Shown here: positions 33,099 to 46,800 of the stretch, one piece after another | How positions within the stretch are numbered: the first letter of the stretch is position 1 | Layout of the letters: every line of letters begins with the position of its first letter | Assembly: GCA_003254905.1 (NCBI GenBank) | Contig: QANU01093679.1 | Location: 1,289,762 to 1,353,761, forward strand | Length of the DNA: 64,000 bases | Source: Nissolia schottii | Lineage: Eukaryota > Streptophyta > Magnoliopsida > Fabales > Fabaceae | Direction: 5' to 3' | Program-made: the position numbers and the translations under genes | The notes under the pieces: generated by a model | Seen by the model: only the letters and a program-made list of their open reading frames with translations | What the model was told of the DNA's origin: nothing | Database searches by the model: none

Positions 33099-35463
33099 GA
33101 TATATATATTTTAAATAAATAAAAATAACATTGAGAAGGTTCTAGCAAGTTGGGGGAAGGGCGAACAAGTCGACCTACCTCAAATAATTCATGAATGTGA
33201 GAAGTGACAATACTCTATTTATTAATGATGTAGCATACGAAAACGTTAGGTGAATAGTGCCAAAAAGCCATCTGGTACAGAAGAGAGAAGCCAATTAGGT
33301 TCAAAGCAAGAGGATAGGATTTACACGGCAGTGCTGGCCACGTCAAATGTAACTGGACCCAGACACCTCTCAAAACTCAAAAGAGTTCAACCTGATCTTG
33401 TGTACTCACAATGTTCACATATATAGGTGTATAGTATTTATTTAATTAATTAAATGCCTGTCTTTTTCTTATGCAGTGGCAGTTTTTAGCGTATAACATA
33501 ATCATAGCAAATGGGAAATGTTTTCTCGCATGTCTTGTGGGGCCAATCCGTCCGTACAGCCAGCGGTGGCCATTCACCAGTCAGACGTGAGAGGTTTTCT
33601 CAAACTCGAGCCCCGGCCAAGTTGTCAAAACTAGATGTAGTCTGATTTAAACGATAATATTAGGATTAATTAATTTTTTTAAATCCATAAAATTTTAAGA
33701 TTTGAATGAAGATTTTATTAACATTGATTCTTAATGGTCAACAATAATTTCTTTTAAGAGTTTAAATTATTGAATAAAGATAATTAAATAATTTTATCAA
33801 TTTATTAACGTAATTAATTTTGTTTATAAACATGCAAGTTTAGACTTTGAATGAAAATACCTAACCAAGTTGGAGAATAGAGATATTCATAAGTGATTAA
33901 TTAGATTAGTAAGGGTCTTTGCTTATTAGACCATATGTAGGTGGATGAACTTGGGCTAGCTAGTGCTGATTGGATATTTCCAAAAAGTATTAATAATTTC
34001 TTTGCTAAGAAAGCAAACTGTGGGGTGCTCTTAAAGCAGACACGGATGAGGATGTAGGAAGGGAAGTTTCTTGAAGAAGCCGCTTAATTTGAACTTGGGT
34101 TGTCACCGTTATTTTAACGCTAATTAATTAGAGAAATTTGTATACGTTTCTATTAGAACGTATTTAATGCATATTTTAAATATATTATTAACTATTTATT
34201 TTAATTTATAGTATTTAAAGAGTATATAAAAATTAAATAAAGAGTATTTCTCCAACACGTATTAAATGTGATTGTAGAACATACCAAATTTTTCAATGAA
34301 TTAACTCAAATTATACGGTTTTGAGTTGGATTGCAGCAGAAAATGAATGTAGGTTTGTATGTATCTAACATATATTGCCACATATCACATGAAATGTCAG
34401 ACAAAAAGACATGAGACGAGTTGTTCACGAGCGACGCTGTTGGCAGACCGTACTTAACAAGAATCAATTGAGCATATGCGAATGCCGAAACCGTCGCTGC
34501 ATTATTGGTTTTCTAGTCCTAGCTAGCTAGAAACTAGATTTGTGTGTATTCAGTGAACAGTACAATATTTTCATGATCGGATGCATGAAGTGATCACTTT
34601 TACTAACCTTGCGAACATACTGAGTTCTCGATCGAGATTTGTTGTCTCTTGTTAATAAATATGCTAATCGGAATTAATTAGTAAATTGGTGTCATCTTGT
34701 ATTTTCTAAATGGCTTACGTTCCAAGAAAACATGTTAGGAGATTTGTCACATCAGCTACAAAGGAAAAGGAAAAGAAAATAACACAAAACAAAACTCCAC
34801 ATTACAGGTGTGTGAATAAGAGCTAGCGGGACAACGAGTTTCATTAACCAATGAATGAAGAAATAACTGTTGGTTTAAGTCAGAGATGACACCTAGAATC
34901 ATCCATTCTCTCTGACTATGCGGGAAAGAATATATATATATATATATTCTACTGTGTGAAATGATAAATTTATCAATGATAGGAAAAATTCCATAAGCTT
35001 TTACACTATTTATAAATGTAATCCTATGAAAAAAAAAATATAAAAGAAATGGACAAGAACTCTAAAGTGAGATATCTCATCTTTGAATCAATAAAATGAT
35101 ATCAATTTCACTTTTTACTTTATTTTTTTACTTTATTGATCTAATAGTAAAATCCTTTATGTTAGTCTCTAAAGTGAGAGATTTTCCAAGATTCAAATAC
35201 AAAAAAAATATATAAGTCATTAGATTTTATGTTTTAGTTTACGTCCTGCCCACAAAGCAACAATTTTTCCTTTAATTTTTTTTATTAGACTCCTTATGCC
35301 CTACTATTTTCTTTTTTTTGATCTTACGTGAGAATGAAAATATAAGACTAGCTCACGTCTTATTTTGTAGATACAAATCATACAAGTAGGTTGAATGTCA
35401 CATTTTAACTCAAAATTTTAAAATAACAAATTTATTAGTTCTTTCATTTATATACAGCTTGTT

Positions 35464-35760
35464 ATGGATTGGGCCCTGAAGGCCCACTAACACACACCAA
35501 AACGTCGTTAATTCCAATGTGCGATCAAATAATAATTTATAAAGCTAAATTAACCCCAAAAATGTAGTAAAGGGGGCTAACCTAGGTCGTCTCTCAAGGA
35601 AGCAATTAGAACCAATTAAAAGTTACACTAAATTGGGGGGGTTGAATTAATTGAATATAAATAAAAAGAAAGCAAAACGAAAGTAAGTCAATAATAATAA
35701 AAAGCAATATCCTGCATACGGCGTTTCTAGATCAATGATTAATTGTCATTGGTTCNACAC
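35464..35760. repeat. Retrotransposon-like dispersed segment containing an N
   Basis: Holds ctaacctaggtcgtctctca and a G-run, wording often seen in legume LTR elements. No coding or termini are defined. Position 35756 is n, an unresolved base. Confidence 0.3.
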
Positions 35761-37929
35761 AACTTACTTAATCTATTACCATCCAATAAAAAACGTTTTA
35801 AACATTCACTTGAATTCTAACATAATATCGAAACTGATGCTTCAAGTAAACAACAAAAGATTAATTTACAAATGCAGAATTCAAAGAGTTGTTGTAGTTT
35901 ACCTTTGTGAATTTGTTATTTTTTGATTGGATTGTTTGATTATGGTATAGCTAGCAGGCTCAAAAACTAATGACTAATTAATGACGGTGAAGCATATTTA
36001 GGGCCATAAGGTTAAAAAAAATTAAGCATTATTTGATCCATAGTTTCAGCCGAACAAACTCAACGACAAAGGTACCAAAGCAAAAACTCAACAACAAACG
36101 TACCAAAACAAAAACTCGACGACAAACTATTAATTAGTTCCTCTTTTTTGTTGTATGGGCAAAAGAAGAGACAGAAAAAGAGGAAAAACAACTACAAATT
36201 ATTAATTGTATAACCTGTCAGCTGAAAATGTAAAGTGAATTATATATTGCCGTGCATTTAGAGAGTAAAGTCTGTATAAATTATTTTTATAAAAAGAAAA
36301 TGTAAGGTCAATGTATAAAAAATGCAAAAGTAAATGAAACATCTATCGTCCTAAGTTAAATACCGCCAAGTATGACACTCCAACTCAAAGTGCGCTATTT
36401 ATTTAGCTTAGGAAAAGTTAGGAAAAAGGACAGAGAAAGGTTATTTTTATATCCCGTGAACATGATACGAAGAACATTAAGAACAATTGAGTGTGGTATA
36501 TTTTTTATTTCTTTTTCTTCTTTAATGATAAATATCATTGTTTATTAATTTATTAATGTCTATCGCTATGTCCCATGCACTATATAAATAACATTTTTAA
36601 TAAAGAAAGAGAAATGGTTCAAGTTTGAAACGTAGATCTTTTGGATTTAGGGGTTAGGCTTTTGATACTTTATATATAATGTACAAATTAAAGATATACT
36701 TTTCCACAAATTCCAGTCATCATTTTGTGTCTTTTATTGGTTAAAACGACCCCACCTTATAATCACCAGTAGTAGTATGGTACATATATTAGTATTAGAA
36801 ACATGCCAACACATCCATCTCAAGGTCTTCACGTAAAATAATGATCACCACACACCACATAATCAACCCCATCTTCATCCAAAACCCACCCCAATCGCGC
36901 TGTGTGGAGTGGTCGCCACTGCATGCGAATCATCACTAGATACCCTTTCACTATACTAGAATCTTCAATTTGTTTGTTGCTATTAAAATGTCCAATTATT
37001 AACACATTAATTGTTCTCTATATTTCTTCATAAACAAATTCACTGTCAATAGAAAGTAATTCTCCAAACGTTCTAGTAGTGTTAAAAGGCTAGTGTTCGA
37101 CACAATATTGTTAATGAAAAAAAAAATATGTTCAATAAATTATTATTTTTTATCAAAATTATTAGTGTTTATAGCTTTCTAAAATACACTTAATTTGACT
37201 TGAATAGTTTAACCCATTAAGAGAAAAACTTCTCTGAGATAATTTTTTTATTCATAAAAACTCAAATTCAAGATACCATATTTAAGGAGAATATATGAAT
37301 GCCAAACTATTTGATGATGTAGTGTTTTTTTATTTTTGCTTACCTGGCATTCATTTCCATGACACGTGTTGTCGACTCAAATGGTATTTAGTCACATGGC
37401 AACGCTGAAAATCCAGAGGGTTTTGTTTTGTTTCCAATGGTTTTCTGATTGCATTAATTGCTTCTTTGGCTTGGTTTTGCTGATGTACCGAAAGGCTAGG
37501 AAGAAACTTATTTGAGCCTTGCTTTTCTCTTTTTTCATGCATTCATGAAAAACTTAAAATTGGATGAGCAAATTACAAACAAAGCGCCACCTATTGAGAT
37601 AAAACAGAGCTCGTCCCATATAGGTTGAGCCCAGTTAAAATTTCTTTAAAAAGCTCAATAAAAAATTTTAAAAATGAACAAAAATACTACATGTATATCC
37701 AATTTTATACACTCATACATATATCATTAACAATGCACAAACTTCAAACATTAAAAACTTGTAAATAATACTCTCAACTATACTTAGTTGAGTGCACAAA
37801 CATTACATGAGTTAAAACACAAACTTTATGTATATAAATACGGGGTGTATGGTTTTTGGTGTGCGTGTAGCAGAACTCCCTCCATAACCCGATAAGAATT
37901 TCTATTGATTGATGTCATTTTATTAACTA

Positions 37930-38209
37930 CTCCCTCCATTCATATTTTCTTTTTATCATTTGTCAAATAATTTTTTTTAAAATTAATTGTGATTCGATTA
38001 AATTAAATAAATATTAAATACATTTTTTATATATACTTATATCATTGTTATCTATCATACTTTTCATAATATTTAATAATTATAACATTTATTACTCAAG
38101 GTTAATTTTATCTATGTACTATATTTTTTTATCTTCGTATCAACTAAATAATTTTTTAAATCGTGTAATTTTTTTTAAAAAAAAAACAACAAAAAATAGA
38201 CATAGAGAG
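37930..38209. mobile_element. Stowaway-like (Tc1/mariner) MITE
   Basis: 280 bp flanked by TA on both sides. The left end CTCCCTCCATTCATATTTT fits the Stowaway terminal consensus (CTCCCTCC...). The right end, complemented, reads CTCTCTATGTCTATTTTT. The interior is very AT-rich and non-coding. Confidence 0.55.
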
Positions 38210-41200
38210 TAAGTTACTAAAGTAAAGCTATGATCGATGACGAAAGTTTACCCACACATTCTCTTTAGATCAACTAGGCTCTTTAAGTGAAGCCGAAGTT
38301 TTTCTTATAAGTTGGTAGTATGTCATCAATTTTATTTTGAAAAAACGATGATTTTCAAGTCAGTGAGATAATCTCAAGAACAAAATTAGTAAGATCTCAT
38401 TAAATTTTTTTAAAAAAACCTAATAATAAAATTCATTATTATTTTTTTATTTTAGAGAAAGAGATACCAAACCGGTAAAACTGAAAACATTATTGAGATA
38501 ACAAAAATACAAAGAAAGAAATCAGATACGTAATTCTCTCATCAGACCCTCACATACAAGGACACCACCTCCTCTTATACATGCAGCACACGACGCAAGA
38601 CTCCGCTTTTCTGCCAGCAAAGGACCTTTCAGCCACCGAGAATGGATGGCTTATAGTTATACGCATTGTCCGGTGGTGCATTATGTGCTGAGATTAATAC
38701 AATATGGTGATGTGACTTTATGTAACATTAGAAATGGGTTAAACGCTAACTTAATCTTAAAAAATATTTGTTGTCTTAAATGGTCCTTTAAAAGAAATAA
38801 AATATTATTTTAGTTTATTTTTTTTAAAAGAATTTAAAAATTAATGGAGACAACATTTTAAAATTTCAAAGACTATATTAACACTTTTAAAATTAAATTA
38901 TTACTTTAATTTTTTTTAAAGAAACCAAGGGTACCAAAACTTTTTTTTTTATAGACTAAGTTGTCACTTAAGTCATTAAAAACCGAACATACATGGTATC
39001 ATCCTCGAGAGATCAAAAGGAATATGCCCCATGTGGTTGGAGCATGGTCCCAAATAAGTTTGTGTGGGCTACATATGAACGTAAGGTTTTCAGGTAAGAA
39101 AAAAGGTATTGAGGTGTTGCTGTGATTGAAAAGAGCCTTTGTTTCAAATGAGTGATACCATACAGTCCGATTGGACTGCCCAACTTCCCCTTCCCAACAC
39201 AATTGTTCTCAATTTATTGGAGGAGAAAAGAAAGATAAAAAAAAAAAAAAAACCTAACCAAAACATGGGTGAGAGAAATTAAGAACAACACGAAGCATTA
39301 TTCTTTTCAATTAACACATATTTTATATATATTGAGTTATGAATCAACCTACAAAAATTAAAATGACTAAAGGAAAGTAAAATATTTGCGTCAAGATTTA
39401 AAATTTATTTTCTTCAAAAACTGATTCGTGCATTCATTCATTCCTTGAGCAAGCCACAAGGAAGGGAAAAATCAGATGTTACTAATGAGGTACAGCCCAT
39501 GAGCTGGGAGACCATCATAAAGCCCAATACAAGAGGGCGAACCTTAGTAAGTTGTTGGAATATATTTTTGGTCTGATTTTTTGGACTTTTAATAGGTAAG
39601 GGTTGAGCCTAGGTTAGTTGGACAATGGACCACGCTGTATTTAGCTTAGTCTTACATGAGTGCAAAATAAAATAATATAAACGGGAAAACCGTCTGTCTG
39701 TTCACGTGGATTAAATGGGCCATGCTTAAATTGAATTAATTTTACATGACCCAACAATACCTTTTAACCTTAGCCTGCCCATTAACGGCAAGTAAAAGGT
39801 TGAACGAACTTTACCAATACTTAATTAAACTACATTAAATTTTATATCTTTAGGCAATAATTACCATAGACTTTATTTTTTTTCTTCTAAATTACACCTT
39901 AATTTTTTTATTATTAATATATATATATTATTAATATTAATGCACATCTATTATAATAAGATTTGATAGCCCAATGCTTTGTTTTGTATAGATAATCATA
40001 ACATTGCATCATATCGCTCAACATACTAAACATTTAATTTTTAATACTTAAAATTATTAGTTTTTACTATTTTCCAAACCCATTTTAAAATATACAAAAC
40101 ATTTAAGATATTTTTATAGGTTAATATTTGTTAATTTTCTAAAAATTTATATTATCATAAATTATTTAGTATTTAAAATATATTTTACTCAAATATTGTA
40201 TAAACTAGAAAACTTTTGGATATAACTCAAAAAAATTTATTGAACAATTTCGGACACATATAACATGTGTGTTGGACGAATATTTTCATGTGTCAATATT
40301 TATAATATATCAAACATAGAAATAGTGTAGTCTCATTAAGTGTCCGTGTTGTCTAACTCTCCCACTGCTATCTACTCCTCCCCCGCCCCCCCACACACAC
40401 ACACAAACCATCATCCCCGCCTCCCAAACCTCGCCCACTCCTACTCCATCACTATGCTCTGAATAATTTAAAATTTTAAAAATAAGTTTAATATTTTTTA
40501 TGATAATTCTAAGTCTATAGTCTAAACAGACCTTAAAAAGAAGAAAATAGCTTAAATAAAGATATTTTGACTTGGAGGCACGGAGGTCTAGCTTTCTGGA
40601 GCATATATAAAGAAAAATAACACCACAAATGACATTATAACAACTTAATTTTATAATTTTTAAACAAATACATTCACAGCCGAAACAACACGGAGTCCAT
40701 TATAATGTGATCCAATGAGTTTCACATCTTGTGAGAGTTATAAAATTAGGTTATGATAATAGTAAGTTGAACCAAAAACAATGTAATTGTATAAGAGTTG
40801 TTAAATTAGATTATCATAATAGTAAGATGGACAAAACAAGTAGTTGGCCATAAATAAAATATACACAAATATTATTTATACACTCAAAAAAATTGATATA
40901 TCTGTACACCTACATAAAAAATAAATATTATAAAATAAAAAAATAAACATTATTATTAAGCATTTATATATACACGAACAAATATGTGTTTAATTATATT
41001 TGTTTTTATATTTTTTAATGATGATTTCTATGAATGATATACATAAGATGTCCATTTTTGTGGTGTAGATGATAATCAACAAAGTCAACAAGCACCGGTA
41101 GGCCTCACTAAAACCGTCAGTTTTTTTTTTTTTTTTTGTGTTTCTGAAAGCCAAAAATTACCATTTTTGAATTATTTCCTCACACTCTTCCGGATGAGGT

Positions 41201-43514
41201 TCCCTATTTCCTTACTGAACTTGTTCTGAGGGATCAAATCGTGAAGTGATTTTATTTTATGGTTTTTTTTCTTCTTTCTTAAACAGGAAAATGTGCGTGG
41301 TGCAAAATCTAAAACGAAATATTGTTGTCATAGGTATTCGTTTATCACTTAGTCATCAAAGCAGCTTATAAGTCCAATGATGCCAGTTGATTCATGAAGC
41401 CATTCCTATTCAGTGACTGAAGCTTGATTTCTTGCTGTTGTAAGGCCATAAATGATGAACTATCTCCATCGGGCAGATTGCTCTCTCTTTATTACAACTA
41501 ATGCGTTCACACTTGTGTAACACAAAAAAACGTGTTTCCAACATGACTACTAGTTGTGAAATCATAGTCTTAGATCTTTTAATGTAAAGATCTGTCTTGT
41601 GGTTCCAAGTGCTTGAAGGTGACGAACATTGTGGTGGTTGATGGCCTTGGACTGCGTTGATGGCCTTGGACAGCAATGGTGATATATGCAAAAGACACTT
41701 TGATGTCTAAGTTAGGTTGTGAGTAAATATGAGATAAAGTAGTAGTTAAAGAACGTACCTGAATATGAATGAGATCCATCTTTATATACATGTGTATGGA
41801 CGGATAGGATTCTGGTCATTATGAGATATCTATAACCGTTCCTAAGGTTATCATGGACTCATTATGAGTCGTGTGCATAATAATGCCCATGAAGTCTCCT
41901 ATACATTATATTGACGCTATTAATTGTTCCAATAACTCTGAGTGGTTATAAAATCTTAGGCTCAATGACTCGAATGCTCATGTTATGTCAGACATAGATA
42001 AGTCGAATCTATCTTGGAACCATGATAAACATCTTAGACCTGGGTTTGGGCCATCATAGTATGGTTAGAGACTAAAGTGTTAATTCTCCATTTTAAATTT
42101 GAACATAGAAGTGCACGAGTAGAATCTAAGTCCTAAGACAGATGGATTAATTCCTGTCTCTCGATATTTTGATTAGAGATCAAATTGAGACTTGACTTTA
42201 GCACGCATAATACATAACTTACTACTATTAGCGTCTCGAGACAAAAAAATAAATACAGAGACATAGAGACAACAAAGACGCGTTCCTCTGATTGAAATGG
42301 CTCAAAAAACGTTTTTACACTTATTTAATGTATTCTCATTTTTAAATGTATAAAAATTAGTTAAAAAATTATCTCAAAATAACAACAATTTAAAGTTTTA
42401 TATTTTTGTCTCACTTCCCAAATTTTTTTTTTCCTTACTGTCTCTATTTTTTTTTCTCTCAACAAACTTACCAAACGTTAATTCCATAATAATTTTGTGC
42501 TTTTGAATGAATGCAGCAAAAAATTTAATGATTGTTGCCCTGTGGTTCGAAGGAAGCAAAAGAGAAGAGTTTTATATTGTAGTGAGGCTCCACGTGCCAA
42601 GTTACTTATTGGTAAGACTAAAAATTCCTCACTGGTGAAATAGTAAACGGAAAGCTTTTAGTAGTGATAAATCGTAAATCTTAAAAAGAATAAGCTGCAA
42701 CAAATGTAATATAACTATGTATACCTAAGAGGCAAAGCCGCATCTGATTAATACTCAAATTGATCCTTTTCTGTAACTTTCCCTTGAATACATATTGAGA
42801 TAAGAATAAGATATAATAAAGTGGCGCGTTATTATTGAAACTACACACTTTGAACCGACCCCTAACCTACCCTTATGTGTGTGAGACCTTTTAAAGATCA
42901 CATCATACTGTGTCACCTCCCCAACCATATCACGCATTTACTACACTTCCAGCTGTTCCAAGTTGCGGTTGCACCACCAGAACGCGTGGACTTGCTAATC
43001 CCTCATGGCGTGTTTTGTCATGTATACACTGGTTCAAGAATTGTGTGTTAATCATAATCAATACACTATAGTTCTTTGGGAAATCATAATGATCTCGTGT
43101 CTACAATGCATGGTTTAGCCTAATAACGTTATTTTAATCATTTTTCAGGAGTTGTGGGGTTGCAGAGAACAACTAATTCCTCTTTGATGTTTGAATATTA
43201 CTAAAATGAATATGTTTCTTTTAATAAAGTCTTAAACTTTTGACCAAATATTTAAGAAATTCAATTATTTGTTAATTGTGCTAAACTTTGTTGCTTATAA
43301 ACATTATTTTAATACAAGCGTAACTAAGAATTCTATATGATTATAATGAAGGGTGCTCTATAAAATATAACAAGTGAATTTCACTAGAGTTATAGTATAT
43401 TTTTTTACTAACATATATTATTTGGTGAGAAGATTTAATATCCCAATCAGAAAAAGACATGTGGGAGAGATCTAACTAACTTCAATGGCCTCCATGCATT
43501 TGGTTCACTACGCC
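38210..43514. other. Gene-poor intergenic region, second part
   Basis: No gene is supported. Around 41.4-42.2 kb the minus strand has TATATAAAG (near 41780) and non-AT-rich sequence that could be an LTR remnant, but I found no termini. At about 40734-40840 a unit ending in aatagtaag(t/a)tg is imperfectly repeated twice. The rest is AT-rich. Confidence 0.45.
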
Positions 43515-43522
43515 TATAAATA
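43515..43522 (+). promoter_or_regulatory. Putative TATA box of CER3
   Basis: TATAAATA, 377 bp before the ATG. A long leader or a leader intron would be needed. Confidence 0.35.
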
Positions 43523-43898
43523 AATGTTGTGGGAATAAATGCTTTTAGGTTGGGCTTAAACGCTGAGATACAGTTTGTTTCCATTGGAGAAAAAAGGGGA
43601 CAATTTCCGTTAGAGAAAGAAACCTATCTTCTGGCCATTGCTTGTTTCATCCTTTCTTATATTTATTGGGTTTTGGGATCTTTTCTTGTTGTTGCTCTTG
43701 CCTAGTTTTTTGGGTTCTCACTCTACTTGGGTTTCAAGTGAAAACAGAATATAGGGGGGAAAGAGTAAAGTTTTCTATAAGCAAGGTACTATATATAGTT
43801 ATTGAAAATTTAACATTTTGACAAGGTGAAAAGGCTAGAAGGGAAGATTTGAAAATAACTACTAGTATCTAGTATCTAGTATCTAGTGCTGCGGCGTA

Positions 43899-46800
43899 AT
43901 GGGTGCTCCTTTATCAGCCTGGCCATGGGAGAATTTTGGAATATTCAAGGTATATAGATATGTACAAATTATATCTAGCTAGTTATGTGACCATGCATCT
44001 CAATTTGTGCTTCTTTGTTTTATATATGGTAACCTTATTTGTTGTTTTTTGTTTGTTTGTTGGTTCCAATTGGATAGTATGTATTGTATGGGCCATTTGT
44101 TGGGAAAGTGCTGTATGAATTGTATGATGTGGAAAACTCCGACTCCAACCTCAGCTGGTGGTGCCTTCATTTTCTCATACTATGTGGTCTCAGAGGTCTA
44201 GTTCATGTGATTTGGAGTTCTTACAGTCATATGCTTTTTCTCAATCGGAATCGACGGATCAATCAAAAGGGGGTTGATTTCAAGCAGATTGACCAAGAAT
44301 GGGACTGGTATGCTGAAAATTCTTTTATGCATACATTTATACAATTATTAATGTGTTTTGTCTTTATTTGATTAGGGACAATTTCTTGATCCTTCAAGCA
44401 CTAGTTGCCTCCATGGCCTGCCATATGTTCCCCTTTCTTCAGCATCTACCTCTCTGGAATGTGAAGGGTCTTGTTGCTGCTCTGATTCTCCATGTGGGAG
44501 TCTCGGAGCCACTTTACTATTGGGTGCATAGAAAGTTCCATGAAGACTATCTTTTCACCCACTACCATTCCCTTCATCATTCATCTCCAGTGCCAAAGCC
44601 ATTCACTGGTGAGAACCATATAAATATACCCCATCTTCATTTTAAGCCTAGTACTCTTCATATAGGTTATTATGATTTTGGAAGTGATTACTGTGAAGTA
44701 GAATTTTGAAATAAGAAAATAAATAAATTTATATTAACTTTTAAATTATTATGGGAATGAAGCAATTTATGTTGGGAGAGAATTTCCCTTAAATGGATCA
44801 TTCAGTTCTTTGAGTTGCACATAGTCAGTGGGTTAAAAGTTGATCAGATGCCGGTAGTTCAATACCATTTTTTTTTCTTTTTTAACTTAATATTTATATA
44901 CTTTTATATTAATTTCATATTAACTATACATGTTAATCTTGCATTTGGTGAATGAACATGACATGTGTTGTTGTTGTTGATGCAGCTGGAAACGCAACTG
45001 TTTTGGAGCACCTTATATTGACGGCAGTGATTGGAATCCCTATGGTTGGTGCTTGCGTGATGGGATATGGATCAGCAAGCTTGGTATATGGTTATGTTTT
45101 GACTTTTGATTCCCTGAGATGCATGGGCCATTCCAATGTTGAAGTTATTCCACATCAGCTATTCGAGACATTTCCATTCCTTAGATATGTGATATACACA
45201 CCAACGTAAGTTAAACCTTAGTTGAATATGCACCCAACAACGTCACAAGTACAAATCTGAGTCACTGTCTGCCATCACATTTTATTTTTTTTTACTTGTC
45301 AGAGAGTTAAGAAATTAAGCCCACATTGGTTTCTGTCTGTGTTTTTAGGTGAGGCAAGGGGGGAAGCATTTACTGTGTGTGACCAAACTAGAAATGAAAA
45401 TGAACCATCCATACTTGAATAGGTTTAGTACTTTTAGTGACGAAAATGTAAATAATGAAAACATACTTGAATGTGGGGCACTTTAAAATTCTTTCTAGTA
45501 CAATGGGATGTATGGTGGGGGCACTTTTGAGCTTTTTTCAATTTTCTTTTTTAGATTTGAGTAACCTTAAAATGCTTGTGAAAAAATGAAAAAAAATGTG
45601 TTTTTGATAATTACATGAAAATATCTTACTTTCTGTTTTTCTCTTCTCTCCAGAAATTATGCTCATGTGTTTTTAATTTAAAGAATTAGATGTTTTGAAT
45701 ATAAAGAACTTTTTACAAGTCTTAAGTCTTATTTATGATAAAATACTAAAGGTAAAAGAGGATTATAATCTAAAGCCAACAACCTAAGATTCCCTGTTGT
45801 TAAGAGGGAAGTTGAAGTGTAAAGTGCAATCAAATGGTACCTAAGAATTGAACTTCCGCAAGTTTTGGACCATAGGTCCGTAACTAAGTAGGAGACTATT
45901 AAATTAAGCTCTTTCAAATCCTTAATTAACAGTTATTCTAAGGGGGGAAAACCCCTTGAATTATTGGAGGGCTAAATAACTTAAAAAGGTTTTTGGCCTG
46001 AAGTCTATTTAGCATTTTGGGACATCATCATTTATTCGGCTTAAGAAGTGGACATGCACTTGTACATAGTGGTCCAGCTAATTTCACTCTCCACATCAAT
46101 TTGCTTAATTAATTTCTATATATGTAATGCAGATACCACAGCCTGCACCACAGTGATAAGAACACCAATTTCTGCCTCTTCATGCCTCTCTTTGATGCAC
46201 TAGGCAATACCCTTCACAGCAATTCATGGCAATTACACAAAACATTAAGTTCAGCTTCAGGTAAATAATATATACCTTGGTTCACTTTTTGACTTTTCAA
46301 TTTGGTTGTTCTGTTGTGATATTTATGCAAAATCTAAGGATAAAGTATGATGTATCTTTCTTTGTTAATGAATGAATGTAGGAAATGGTGGTAGGGTACC
46401 AGATTTTGTATTCCTGGCCCACGTCGTGGATGTGAGCTCTTGTATGCACGTTCCTTTCTATCTGAGATCATTTGCTTCATTGCCATTCAGAACAAGGCTC
46501 TTCTTGGTACCATGTTGGCCATTCGCCTTCATGGTTCTGCTGGCAATGTGGGTTTGGTCCAAGACCTTCTTGGTCTCTTGCTATTACCTCAGAGGCAGAC
46601 TCCACCAAACGTGGGTGGTACCTAGATGTGGCTTCATGGTGGGTTCTCTATACTACACTCCTCATTAAACAAACACCAAAAATAAATATCTAAACTCCCA
46701 TAGAATTGCATTTTAAAGTTAATGCTTAAATTTAAAGATGTGTTAAATAGAATTTTCTGTTTTTTTTGGTACATAAGTAAAAAGAGTATACATTCATTTA

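Larger units (their letters stand above)
32403..37929. other. Gene-poor intergenic region, first part
   Basis: AT-rich, with no gene seen. Contains a TA microsatellite (33074-33098) and a repeat-like segment at about 35460-35760 that holds an undetermined base. Confidence 0.5.

Noticed and set aside
41410..41791. Two overlapping minus-strand frames of 93 and 70 codons
   Set aside because: No recognisable domain, and they share a small imperfect repeat (gatggccttggac). Possibly an LTR remnant, but no termini found.
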